The notes beneath the pieces are model-generated. The model was not told the origin of the DNA and ran no database searches. It saw nothing but the letters and a program-made list of their open reading frames with translations. Shown here piece after piece: positions 25,065 to 35,717 of a stretch of 64,000 nucleotides of DNA. Position 1 is the first letter of the stretch. Each line of letters starts with the position of its first letter. Position numbers and translations under genes: made by a program. Origin of the DNA: Alviniconcha marisindica (lineage: Eukaryota > Mollusca > Gastropoda > Provannidae); contig JABMCL010002111.1 of NCBI GenBank assembly GCA_018857735.1, positions 282,501 to 346,500 of the forward strand, given 5' to 3'.

Positions 25065-25256
25065 GACTGCAACGACATCCACACGCTGCGGACGAGCATG
25101 CAGAAGTACCTGGTGGTGAACCTGGAGCCCAGCCTAGCCTACGTGGCCAAGTCCATCGTGGCCGTGATGCGCCACTTCGCCTGGAGGTCCTTCTGGCTCA
25201 TCAGCGGCACCGTGCAAACCAACAACGACTGGAGTGACACGGGGCAGTACCTCAAG
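25065..25256 (+). CDS. Exon 2: ligand-binding domain
   Basis: Codons 151-214, phase 0 at both ends. Acceptor GCCTTGTGCAG|GAC, donor CTCAAG|GTATGA. The peptide starts DCNDIHTLRTSM and contains SLAYVAKSIVAVMRHFAW and FWLISG, the helix/strand pattern in which receptor cyclases carry a basic, aromatic-rich helix before a W-rich strand. Joined to exon 1 it reads ALPFLSY-DCND, matching the family's FISYGC-type segment. The last 22 exon bases and the first 11 intron bases form the unit of a 1.6-kb array directly downstream. The exon frame meets TGA immediately after the donor, so the end of the exon is well defined. Confidence 0.92.
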
Positions 25257-26806
25257 GTATGACTGACTGACACGGGGCAGTACCTCAAGGTATGACTGAC
25301 TGACACGGGGCAGTACCTCAAGGTATGACTGACTGACACGGGGCAGTACCTCAAGGTATGACTGACTGACACGGGGCAGTACCTCAAGGTATGACTGAGT
25401 CACACGGGGCAGTACCTCAAGGTATGACTGACTGACACGGGGTAGTACCTCAAGGTATGACTGAGTCACACGGGGCAGTACCTCAAGGTATGACTGACTG
25501 ACACGGGGCAGTACCTCAAGGTATGACTGAGTCACACGGGGCAGTACCTCAAGGTATGACTGACTGACACGGGGCAGTACCTCAAGGTATGACTGACTGA
25601 CACGGGGCAGTACCTCAAGGTATGACTGAGTCACACGGGGCAGTACCTCAAGGTATGACTGACTGCACACGGGGCAGTACCTCAAGGTATGACTGACTGA
25701 CACGGGGCAGTACCTCAAGGTATGACTGACTGACACGGGGCAGTACCTCAAGGTATGACTGAGTCACACGGGGCAGTACCTCAAGGTATGACTGACTGAC
25801 ACGGGGCAGTACCTCAAGGTATGACTGACTGACACGGGGCAGTACCTCAAGGTATGACTGAGTCACACGGGGCAGTACCTCAAGGTATGACTGACTGACA
25901 CGGGGCAGTACCTCAAGGTATGACTGACTGACACGGGGCAGTACCTCAAGGTATGACTGAGTCACACGGGGCAGTACCTCAAGGTATGACTGACTGACAC
26001 GGGGCAGTACCTCAAGGTATGACTGACTGACACGGGGCAGTACCTCAAGGTATGACTGAGTCACACGGGGCAGTACCTCAAGGTATGACTGACTGACACG
26101 GGGCAGTACCTCAAGGTATGACTGACTGACACGGGGCAGTACCTCAAGGTATGACTGAGTCACACGGGGCAGTACCTCAATGGTATGACTGACTGACACG
26201 GGGCAGTACCTCAAAGTATGACTGACTGACACGGGGCAGTACCTCAAGGTATGACTGACTGACACGGGGCAGTACCTCAAGGTATGACTGAGTCACACGG
26301 GGCAGTACCTCAAGGTATGACTGACTGACACGGGGCAGTACCTCAAGGTATGACTGAGTCACACGGGGCAGTACCTCAATGGTATGACTGTCACACGGGG
26401 CAGTACCTCAATGGTATGACTGACTGACACGGGGCAGTACCTCAAGGTATGACTGAGTCACACGGGGAAGTACCTCAAGGTATGACTGAGTCACACGGGG
26501 CAGTACCTCAAGGTATGACTGACTGACACGGGGCAGTACCTCAAGGTATGACTGACTGACACGGGGAAGTACCTCAAGGTATGACTGACTGACACGGGGA
26601 AGTACCTCAAGGTATGACTGAGTCACACGGGGCAGTACCTCAAGGTATGACTGACTGACACGGGGAAGTACCTCAAGGTATGACTGAGTCACACGGGGCA
26701 GTACCTCAAGGTATGACTGACTGACACGGGGCAGTACCTCAAGGTATGACTGACTGACACGGGGCAGTACCTCAAGGTATGACTGACTGACACGGGGCAG
26801 TACCAA
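25225..26806 (+). repeat. 33-bp array seeded on the exon 2 donor, about 47 copies
   Basis: Unit GTATGACTGACTGACACGGG plus GCAGTACCTCAAG. Each unit has the last 22 bases of exon 2 and the first 11 of intron 2, so CTCAAG|GTATGA is repeated about 47 times. Two alternating variants, GACTGACACGG and GAGTCACACGG, are interspersed. A few units carry GGGGAAG or CTCAATG changes near 26180-26700. Confidence 0.97.
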
Positions 26807-26820
26807 CAAAGGCGAAGAAA

Positions 26821-28125
26821 CTAGTCTAGCTGCATCAGAGCGTACCGCACTCCTTTTGATGAACTAGATCTAGTACGTTTTATGCTTTTACAGCTACCGG
26901 GTAAACGATATCCTCTAAGAACTATTCGCACACTAGAACAACAACAACAACAACAAAACAAAAAACTAAACACTATTCCCTTCAGAGAGAAAACACAAAT
27001 CTGAAACAAGAATGATTGCTAGCGTTCTAAAACATGATCCAGACACATAAAAGTTTCAATCAAGCTACAAAAACGAAACTTAACATGTAGACAGTGAAAA
27101 TGAGATATAGAACTAGGACACTTATCTGCTTTGGGCTGAGTTATGTTGTTTTCGTGTGCAGTGCTTGGAAGTATGAAGGAGCTATGCTATATTCGTGTGC
27201 AGTGCTTGGAAGCATGAAGGAGCTATGCTATTTTCGTGTGCAGTGCTTGGAAGTATGAAGGAGCTATGCTATTTTCGTGTGCAGTGCTTGGAAGTATGAA
27301 GGAGCTATGCTATTTTCGTGTCTTCTTTCTGAAGCTTCTTCCGAGCTCTGGACACGAAACAACACAGCTCAACCCAAAGCAGACAAACGTCCTAGCTCTG
27401 CATCCCAGTTTTTCGCCGCTTAACTGTTGTTTAAGTGTTGTTTCGTAGCTTGATAAAGGGGACTGCACCGAAAATTTTCATGTTGTGTTTTGTCCTAATA
27501 AATAGCGTTTCTTTTGAACCTTTTATTCGTTTGGATCTCCCTTCAGAGAGAACCTACCTGGAACTTGAGGCTCTGTCCGGGTCCGGTTCGGTTCTTTATG
27601 CTAGGTGCGTTCAGTCCTGTAGGGAGCACCTGAAAACATGGACGTGTCACCAAGATCTTATCAGTGGTTCAGCGGTGATCATGACCGGAAATCATTTTTC
27701 AGTCCTTAACCATCAAAGAAAGGCCACCTGGTCTTCATTTTCAGTTGTTTGTTTGCTCTCCTTGAGCACTCCTTAAATCGGTTCCAGGTTCCATTCTTTT
27801 GGTGTGATGATGCGCCACTGTTTTCTTTGGCTTCCTGTGGGGCTGAATTCACCTAGCAAAGAACAATGGAATCGGACCCGAAAAGGGTCTTCTGCTCCCA
27901 AATAGGTTCTTGCTGAAGTGAACACTGTTTCTCTGCTGCTTTGTTCTTTTTCTGTTTTAGTGTGCAGACAGCGTGTTTATAAAGGGTATCATTTGCCCTC
28001 CTGTAAAAAGCACAGAGTGTGCTAAACGTGCTTGATCTAGCTCATCAAAAAGGATACGTAACTCTGCTGCGGCTGGATCTAATTCTTTCCCTTTTGTAGG
28101 CCCGCTTTCAGTACCTCTTTATATA
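26821..28125. mobile_element. Nested foldback-like structure in intron 2
   Basis: Outer arms: 26821-26940 (inverted) and 27958-28125 (direct) share TAGTGTGC, TGTAAAA-GCA, GATCTAG-TCATCAAAA and related blocks; a third copy lies at 14655. Inner arms: 27055-27162 and 27345-27440 in opposite orientation share TCTGCTTTGGGCTGAG-type sequence and the GAGATATAGAACTAGGAC block. The inner arms enclose a 41-bp minisatellite. Arms plus a tandem-repeat core recall non-autonomous pearl/Helentron or foldback elements known in molluscs; class assignment is inference. Confidence 0.55.
27146..27325. repeat. 41-bp minisatellite, 4-5 copies
   Basis: Unit TTCGTGTGCAGTGCTTGGAA plus GTATGAAGGAGCTATGCTATT, nearly identical copies, between inverted arms. 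27490-27957 has no recognised feature. Confidence 0.93.
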
Positions 28126-28168
28126 TGTTCTCATCCTCCTCCCGCCTACCCCTCCATCTCCCGCTTTC

Positions 28169-28169
28169 C

Positions 28170-28250
<81 letters not shown>
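28169..28250. repeat. (CT)n microsatellite
   Basis: About 40 uninterrupted CT units. Confidence 0.97.
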
Positions 28251-28252
<2 letters not shown>

Positions 28253-28460
28253 GGCTTTTTTCTCGTTGTTGTTATTTGAATGGTTCACTGTTCATCTTAT
28301 ATATTTAACAACTATATTATTGTGTTTGCGGTAATCTGAGACAGAGGGAGGGGTGGACTAGTTTTTACGACTAGCGTTTGCGGCAATGAGAGCCCGAAGG
28401 AGACTCGTGGCGACTGTTGCTGGAATAGCTGTCACCTTAGGCCTGTGGGATGGTGTGCAG

Positions 28461-28593
28461 GAACTGGCCCAGAGGAATGACATCAGCTTCATCGACGAGA
28501 CGCGAGTAGAGCTGAACGACCATTATCACTTCATGCTGGGCAAACGGAAGCCCTACCCCAAAGTCATCCGGGAGACACGCTACCGAACAAGAG
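28461..28593 (+). CDS. Exon 3: ligand-binding domain
   Basis: Codons 215-258 plus one base. Acceptor GGTGTGCAG|GAA is phase 0, matching exon 2. Peptide [18 protein letters not shown] continues the domain into its second lobe and ends ETRYRTR. The donor is AAGAG|GTGTGC, phase 1. It is unusual because the intron begins directly as a (GT)n microsatellite, so the +4 to +6 consensus is lost. The one-base remainder G joins TC of exon 4 to give valine, producing TRVYVFLG, a typical start of the conserved strand after the mid-domain helix. This phase agreement is the main support for the weak donor. Confidence 0.88.
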
Positions 28594-28668
<75 letters not shown>

Positions 28669-28725
28669 TGTGTGTGTGTCTGTGCGTGCGTGCGTGTGCG
28701 TGCGTACGTGTGTGTGTGTGAGAGA
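28594..28725 (+). repeat. (GT)n microsatellite abutting the exon 3 donor
   Basis: GTGTGCGTGTGTG begins at the first intron base; pure GT to about 28665, then GTGC/GTGA variants. Confidence 0.95.
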
Positions 28726-28926
28726 GAAAAAGAGATGGATGGATGGTTTATTGTATAATCAGTGGAATGACCATAATAATATTGTGGGTGAACGATGATG
28801 AACATGATTAAGTTCATGATACATTCAGGCGTATTACGCATTTAGCAAAACTAATGTCATGACTCCAAAAAACCCGGGATCAAAGGACACTAAGTATAAA
28901 AAGGAGTTGTCAAATTAAACGTACAC

Positions 28927-29110
28927 ACTCATAGTTCAGGAGCTGTGTGAGAGTCGAGGTGGCCGTCCTGGGCTGTCCGTCCTGACGAGCCTTCTGGTTT
29001 CCGTGGACGTAAAGCTATATTGAACCATGCTTCGGCATTGGTCTCAGCTTGTCCCTAATATGTCAACTGACATCTGAGGACATTAAGCAACACTACCTAC
29101 CTACCTACCT
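28927..29110 (+). mobile_element. ~180-bp retroelement copy with 10-bp target duplication
   Basis: Flanked by AAACGTACAC at 28917-28926 and 29111-29120. Matches the reverse complement of 16988-17168. It ends in a (TACC)n tail while the other copy ends TCA-rich, so tails differ between insertions. 29222-29974 beyond the GA tract has no gene. Confidence 0.87.
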
Positions 29111-29156
29111 AAACGTACACAAAAGAGTATTTCTTGTCGGGCAGGTAATTTACAAG

Positions 29157-29157
29157 A

Positions 29158-29221
<64 letters not shown>
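29157..29221. repeat. (GA)n microsatellite
   Basis: About 31 GA units. Confidence 0.97.
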
Positions 29222-29222
<1 letters not shown>

Positions 29223-29662
29223 GGGTGGGGCGGGCTAGATGTGAGTGTGTGTGTTGTGGTGTTAATAAGTATTGACCTAATGAATGACAAAGACGCATTT
29301 ATGTGCAATAATGTCTAGGCCTATAGGTGGATAAGGAAGACACGGGACTGCACAGTGAACCAAACTTTGTCTCCTCAAATGGCATGTCAGGTAAACAAAA
29401 TGACATTTCGCACCTGTACATCATGTTATTGGCTGGAGAATCTAAACGGTTTCGCTGTGAATCACGTCTCTGAGTTATATGCAATATTACAACATAAAAA
29501 AGTGACCAACATGACGACAGTTTATGTTTGAAGGTGAAAGCGTGGACTTATGTCTAGCGCCTAAGACAGAACTGTAGAAAGAAGCCCACCTTCTTCAAAG
29601 TTCTTTAAACATTTGCTTGAGGAAACACAGTAGTTCTCTCATTTGAAAATCGGAGCGTTACC

Positions 29663-29695
29663 TGTTATGGCAGTATGTGAATACCTGCCATAACA
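29663..29695. other. Perfect inverted repeat (hairpin)
   Basis: TGTTATGGCAG and CTGCCATAACA, 11-bp perfect arms around an 11-base loop. Function unknown. Confidence 0.6.
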
Positions 29696-29974
29696 CAAAA
29701 TCCGCTCCAGTCGGCTCCGCTCTCGGCCGGTACAGCCAGAAAGGCACACGGTTGCTGTGTTGTGAACATGAAGATGGTCGGAGATAGGGGCAATGAAAGG
29801 AGCTAATTCTCGCTCCTGGCGACGTTATCTGTGCCCTAGTCGAGGACTTGTTCGAGATTTAACCTTTGTTCTCTCAAACACGCACGACTTGAACACATCG
29901 CAGGTCTTCCATTTCCTGATTATCCATGAGTTCCCGTTTCCGTATCGAGTGGGACGGATAAGGTTGCCCAGGTC

Positions 29975-30268
29975 GGCGCCGTGCAGTGAAAGGTGTACAG
30001 TTACAGCGACATCAATCGCTGTGTGGTGTGAAAGGTGTACAGTTACAGCGACATCAATCGATGTTTGGTGTGAAAGGTGTACAGTTACAGCAACATCAGT
30101 CTCTATGAGCTGTGGAAGGTGTACAGTTTTAGTGATATTAGTGTTTGTGAGCTGTGAAAGGTGTACAGTTTCAATGATATCAGTGTCTGTGAGCTGTGAA
30201 AGGTGTACAGTTTCAGTGATATCAGTGTCTGTGAGCTGTGAAAGGTGTACAGTTACAGCGACATCAAG
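29975..30268. repeat. 42-bp minisatellite, 7 copies
   Basis: Unit GCTGTGAAAGGTGTACAGTT plus TCAGTGATATCAGTGTCTGTGA, with GCGACATCAATCG variants at the edges. Confidence 0.93.
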
Positions 30269-30336
30269 CCCATCTGGGCGGAAACGGTGAATCATAAGCC
30301 GCTTTATCTGTCGCTTTGATAAAACATGCTTACAGT

Positions 30337-30406
30337 GAGCCTAGCAGTAAGGCGGTAAGGCGTTAGGCTGGTAAGCAGAACCTCGGTTCGAATCCGCTTC
30401 GGCTCT
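30337..30406 (+). mobile_element. tRNA-like sequence, probably a SINE head
   Basis: GAGCC at the start pairs with GGCTC at the end. GTAAGGCG resembles an A box and GGTTCGAATCC is a perfect B box. The D and anticodon arms are irregular, so a functional tRNA is unlikely. Confidence 0.5.
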
Positions 30407-30712
30407 CCTTTCTCTTCAAAAGTTGTGGTCTGTGGACACTGTCTCGTGACTTTGTCCCTCACAATTATGAAACATTAAAGTGGCTCTCATCGCTGCCCAC
30501 CTTAATGCAGGAGTCATTCTGGTGGTGACAGTGTAGCGATAGGTATATAATCTCCCTCTCCCCCACCTCCATACCCCCTTCCTCCCTTCTCCCCGTCCCT
30601 AAAAAGCCTTATGGTTTCTTTGAACGTTAAGCACCATGTTTACTTACTTACGTGCTTACGTGCTTACGGCACCACGCTTACTTGCGCTGTAGTATCACAC
30701 CCACTCTCTCTC

Positions 30713-30721
30713 TCTCGCGCG

Positions 30722-30756
<35 letters not shown>

Positions 30757-30778
30757 TACAAACACACACACACACACG
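30713..30778. repeat. (GC)n/(CA)n tract
   Basis: GCGC run then CA run with one CTACAAA interruption. Confidence 0.93.
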
Positions 30779-30902
30779 CATGAAGACACGCCCGCACCGT
30801 CAGTGAGACAAGCAGACACGGCCTCCAGCGCCAGTGTCACTACTTGATTGTTTGTCGTACTACGTGTGTTCTTTCCTCTGCGTCACCTCACGCCGCGCCT
30901 AG

Positions 30903-31043
30903 TCTACGTCTTTCTGGGAGTCTACAATGCCCTGGTGGACTTTCTCCGTGACCTCCACAGCGAAGGCGTGACGTCAGAAGGGGAGCATGTCGTCATCGCG
31001 GTAGTGAACGAGAAGGATATAGCCGGACAGGACTTCTTCCTTC
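30903..31043 (+). CDS. Exon 4: ligand-binding domain
   Basis: Starts with two bases completing codon 259, runs to codon 305 plus one base. Acceptor CCGCGCCTAG|TCTACG has a short pyrimidine tract. The peptide VYVFLGVYNALVDFLRDL followed by GEHVVIAVVNEKD is a clear Rossmann-like strand-helix-strand of the periplasmic-binding-protein fold found in ANF receptors. Donor CTTC|GTGAGT is canonical, phase 1. It joins exon 5 as C+GG, arginine. Confidence 0.9.
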
Positions 31044-31208
31044 GTGAGTATCAATCAGCTTTGCATTCAGTAAGCAAATGTATAAAGAAACGGGGGCGAG
31101 GCTAATTCCGTCAGGTTTGGGTGCAGGGTTTAGTAAGAAATATGAAATTCGAGAAATGACGTGTGGTCACCAGATGCAAGTCCCTCTAAGCTCTTCAAAC
31201 GGAAGGAT

Positions 31209-31377
<169 letters not shown>

Positions 31378-31542
31378 GAGCTCTAACAGTTCTAGACGAG
31401 AGTGTATTCGTTTTATAATATTATGAGCTCTTAATATTGAACGATACAGATACAAAATGTAAAAGGGAATGCGGGGGGAGGGGGGGAGGCGGAGGGGCAG
31501 ATTTTCGCCACCAGTGAAGGCTACCTCTAGGATCAAGCGAGA

Positions 31543-31675
31543 ATTGTTCTATTGAAAGTTGGCGGGGCTGGAATATTGTTATGTTAAAAGTTCGCGGGGC
31601 TGGAATATTGTTATGTTAAAAGAGGGCGGGGCTGGAATATTGTTCTGTTAAAAGTGGGCGGGGTTGGAATATCTT
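31543..31675. repeat. 32-bp repeat, 4 copies
   Basis: Unit GTTATGTTAAAAGTTCGCGG plus GGCTGGAATATT. 31676-32027 shows no recognised gene. Confidence 0.9.
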
Positions 31676-32027
31676 TATGCATGTGACTGTCGTACGATGA
31701 AGTATTTCATCCAGGCGTCATGCCTGGCTGGCACAACGAGTTAATCGTGTGACCGGCTGCAGCGCCCAGACACAGAACTGGCTTTTAACAGCCAGTCAGC
31801 CATGACGGCTACAGCAGGACGAACCCAGAGCGATGGAAGCGGTTGAAGCCCCGACAGAAAACGGCGGGTGAAGCTGGTGCTTTCTCCACCGGGAAGCATC
31901 AAACTGTCGCGGTGAAGCAGGCACGGAAAGCCAAGTGCTCCTGGAAACGACTCCCGCTACACAGACAACCAGCACAGCCTCATAATGAAACCGCCAAGGC
32001 TGTTCACAGGACTTCCCGGCTGAGGAC

Positions 32028-33512
32028 CATGCGCAGTCACTGGCGGACAGCGCTGGTCGTGAGGACACTGACATGCAGACACTATCACTGGCGGACAGCG
32101 CTGGTCGTGAGGACACTGACATGCAGACACTATCACTGGCGGACAGCGCTGGTCGTAAGGACACTGACATGCAGACACTATCACTGGCGGACAGCGCTGG
32201 TCGTGAGGACACTGACATGCAGACCTATCACTGGCGGACAGCGCTGGTCGTGAGGACACTGACATGCAGACTCTATCACTGGCGGACAGCGCTGGTCGTG
32301 AGGACACTGACATGCAGACACTATCACTGGCGGACAGCGCTGGTCGTGAGGACACTGACATGCAGACACTATCACTGGCGGACAGCGCTGGTCGTGAGGA
32401 CACTGACATGCAGACTCTATCACTGGCGGACAGCGCTGGTCGTGAGGACACTGACATGCAGACACTATCACTGGCGGACAGCGCTGGTCGTGAGGACACT
32501 GACATGCAGACACTATCACTGGCGGACAGCGCTGGTCGTGAGGACACTGACATGCAGACTCTATCACTGGCGGACAGCGCTGGTCGTGAGGACACTGACA
32601 TGCAGACTCTATCACTGGCGGACAGCGCTGGTCGTGAGGACACTGACATGCAGACACTATCACTGGCGGACAGCGCTGGTCGTGAGGACACTGACATGCA
32701 GACTCTATCACTGGCGGACAGCGCTGGTCGTGAGGACACTGACATGCAGACACTATCACTGGCGGACAGCGCTGGTCGTGAGGACACTGACATGCAGACT
32801 CTATCACTGGCGGACAGCGCTGGTCGTGAGGACACTGACATGCAGACACTATCACTGGCGGACAGCGCTGGTCGTAAGGACACTGACATGCAGACTCTAT
32901 CACTGGCGGACAGCGCTGGTCGTGAGGACACTGACATGCAGACACTATCACTGGCGGACAGCGCTGGTCGTGAGGACACTGACATGCAGACACTATCACT
33001 GGCGGACAGCGCTGGTCGTAAGGACACTGACATGCAGACACTATCACTGGCGGACAGCGCTGGTCGTGAGGACACTGACATGCAGACACTATCACTGGCG
33101 GACAGCGCTGGTCGTGAGGACACTGACATGCAGACACTATCACTGGCGGACAGCGCTGGTCGTGAGGACACTGACATGCAGACACTATCACTGGCGGACA
33201 GCGCTGGTCGTGAGGACACTGACATGCAGACTCTATCACTGGCGGACAGCGCTGGTCGTAAGGACACTGACATGCAGACACTATCACTGGCGGACAGCGC
33301 TGGTCGTGAGGACACTGACATGCAGACACTATCACTGGCGGACAGCGCTGGTCGTGAGGACACTGACATGCAGACTCGATCACTGGCGGACAGCGCTGGT
33401 CGTGAGGACACTGACATGCAGACACTATCACTGGCGGACAGCGCTGGTCGTGAGGACACTGACATGCAGACACTATCACTGGCTGACAGCGCTGGTCGTG
33501 AGGAGACAGTGA
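32028..33512. repeat. 48-bp minisatellite, about 31 copies
   Basis: Unit CTATCACTGGCGGACAGCGC, TGGTCGTGAGGACACTGACA, TGCAGACA. Variation is nearly confined to ACACTATC/ACTCTATC and GTGAGG/GTAAGG. Open in two frames on each strand because 48 is divisible by three. Lies in intron 4. Confidence 0.97.
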
Positions 33513-33739
33513 TATGCAGACATGGGTGACACGCACGACTTTACGACTTATTGATGTATGTATATGGGCTCTCACACCAGATGCAAGTCCTTCTTTGCTC
33601 ATGAGAGAGAAGTATTCTCCAAGTGGCTAACCAAACCACCCTTCAGGATTGTGAGGGCCTCGTCGGTGAACAACGCACTGTGCAGGAGCCATCGCATACT
33701 CCGACCTCCGCTACATCAGTCCAGATCTGGCAGTGTGGC

Positions 33740-34335
33740 AGGCACGGTCACCATCGCTGTTTGCTATCCATCCTTGGCGTCAAATGGCAGGACGGTGTGG
33801 TGTGTTCAGCGAAGAAGCTGTGAAGAGAGTCAGCCTGCCCAGCACAGTGTTCATCGTGTTTCAGGTTCAGTGGCCCTGGGCTGGCCACATCGCCAGGATG
33901 AAAGACATGCCCATACCTGAGACAACTCGGACTGACCTCTGTCAACGAGCTCAAAGAAAGAAAGCGTGATCGTGGTGCACTCAGGAAGCGCACACCAGAT
34001 GAAGAGACAGCTTGCACAGGTGGGACCCGGCTGTCAGTGCTTACAAACGGCGGCCTCACACCGATGGCACTCAGCAGTGAGAAATGCCAGTCGCACGTCC
34101 GAGGATCGAGACGGACGAGCGTGAAGCTGCAGAGGAGATATGAGGAGGCAGGGGCAGCGAGCAGCCCCCAAACCACCCTCATCCCAAGCCACCTCCTGTC
34201 CACAGTGCACACGATCTGGCATCAAGATTCAGAGTCTACAGCCAGCAGCAGCTGTGCAGCGGCTCACCACCAGCTCAGTCCTCGTCTGCCAGAATCAGCC
34301 ACCATCATATCGCTATTGTTGTTGTTGTCCTCATT
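33740..34335 (+). mobile_element. Decayed 3' end of an RTE-like non-LTR retrotransposon
   Basis: Translations with frameshifts give HHRCLLSILGVKWQD, then FSEEAVKRVSLPS, then WAGHIARMKDMPIPE, then a CPQCTRSG zinc-finger-like remnant near 34197. This order (RCLRRILxIKWxD, LRWAGHVxRM, terminal C-x2-C) is typical of the reverse-transcriptase C-terminus of RTE-type elements. It is non-functional; stop codons and at least one frameshift near 33800. Strand + as in the host gene. Confidence 0.72.
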
Positions 34336-34393
34336 GACATGGTTATTAAAAAGCTGCTGATGTTGATGACCACGACTGCTGGGTGTGTTACAG

Positions 34394-34578
34394 GGGTGGA
34401 CGAGCGAAGCATGCAGAACGTCACCAGAGCTCACCTGGACGCTTTCCGCAACGTGCTGCTGATGAATCCTTTGAAGCGCACCGAGTCCGCCCCGGCCATC
34501 GACGAGGACTTCCGGCGCAAGGTGTTCCAACGGAACTATGCCCCACCCATCAACCTGCCCAGGGGTCTCAACTTCACG
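34394..34578 (+). CDS. Exon 5: ligand-binding domain
   Basis: Completes codon 306 and runs to codon 367, phase 0. Acceptor GTGTTACAG|GGGTGG. Peptide VDERSMQNVTRAHLDAFRNV includes one sequon; a second (NFT) sits at the end, GLNFT. The segment DFRRKVFQRNYAPPINLP resembles the region before the C-terminal lobe helices, where receptor cyclases often carry FRxxV. The donor ACG|GTCAGC is weak (C at +3) and is followed at once by a run of about 13 C. No stronger donor keeps the phase with exon 6, so I keep it with reduced certainty for the exact 3' end. Confidence 0.85.
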
Positions 34579-34735
34579 GTCAGCCCCCCCCCCCCCCCCA
34601 CAAACACACACACCATTGTGTAGTCCGCTGTTGGAAATAATATATGTCCCATCTCATGAGAGATTTAAAGATGTTCTCGTTAAAGCCATAACAAGATCAG
34701 AAAATAGCTTCATATACTTCTCCTGCTGCCATATT

Positions 34736-35480
34736 TCTTTTTTCTTAGTTTTGCTTACCTATTCCAGTCACCTCTATTTGACCCGGCCTAGTTTTGCTTA
34801 CTCATTCCAGTCACCTCTATTTGACCCGGCCTAATTTTGCTTACCCATTCCAGTCACCTCTATTTGACCCGGCCTAGTTTTGCTTACCCATTCCAGTCAC
34901 CTCTATTTGACCCGGCCTAGTTTTGCTTACCCATTCCAGTCGCCTCTATTTGACCCGGCCTAGTTTTGCTTACCCATTCCAGTCCTCTATTTGACCCGGC
35001 CTATTTTGCTTACCATTCCAGTCGCCTCTATTTGACCCGGCCTAGTTTTGCTTACCCATTCCAGTCACCTCTATTTGACCCGGCTAGTTTTGCTTACCCA
35101 TTCCAGTCACCTCTATTTGACCCGGCCTAGTTTTGCTTACCCATTCAGTCACCTCATTTGACCCGGCCAGTTTTGCTTACCCATTCCGTCACCTCTATTT
35201 GACCCGGCCTAGTTTTGCTTACCCATTCCAGTCACCTCTATTTGACCCGGCCTAGTTTTGCTTACCCATTCCGTCACCTCTATTTGACCCGGCCTAGTTT
35301 TGCTTACCCATTTCGGTCACCTCTATTTGACCCGGCCTAGTTTTGCTTACCCATTCAGTCACCTCTATTTGACCCGGCCTAGTTTTGCTTACCCATTCCA
35401 GTCACCTCCATTTGACCCGGCCTAGTTTTGCTTACCCATTCCAGTCACCTCTATTTGACCCGGCCTAGTTTTGCTTACCA
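34736..35480. repeat. 43-bp minisatellite, about 17 copies
   Basis: Unit CCTAGTTTTGCTTACCCATT, CCAGTCACCTCTATTTGACC, CGG with many single-base deletions (for example near 34980-35160). Lies in intron 5. Confidence 0.95.
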
Positions 35481-35717
35481 CTGGGCGTAAAACGCCAAGT
35501 TACTTACTGCTTACCCATTTCAGTCGCCTCTCTTTCCCCTGCTCTCTGTCTGCGTAAGATGACACTTGACATGAACCTCAGTGAATGAGACTTTAACACG
35601 TTTTGTGAGCTATTCGATGAAGTCTGCTTCTCTCTGGTAGGACCTTCGTGGTTAAGTGTGCATTAAGTCATAACAACATCTGCGCTTCCCGTCTGAAGTC
35701 TTTTGCATTGCGAATTT

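Noticed and set aside
25134..26809. Minus-strand frames with QSYLEVLPRV repeats
   Set aside because: Antisense of the exon 2 border array.
31957..33602. Open frames of 420-500 codons on both strands
   Set aside because: They result from a 48-bp tandem unit without stops; simultaneous openness in four frames and absence of any non-repeat domain argue against coding.
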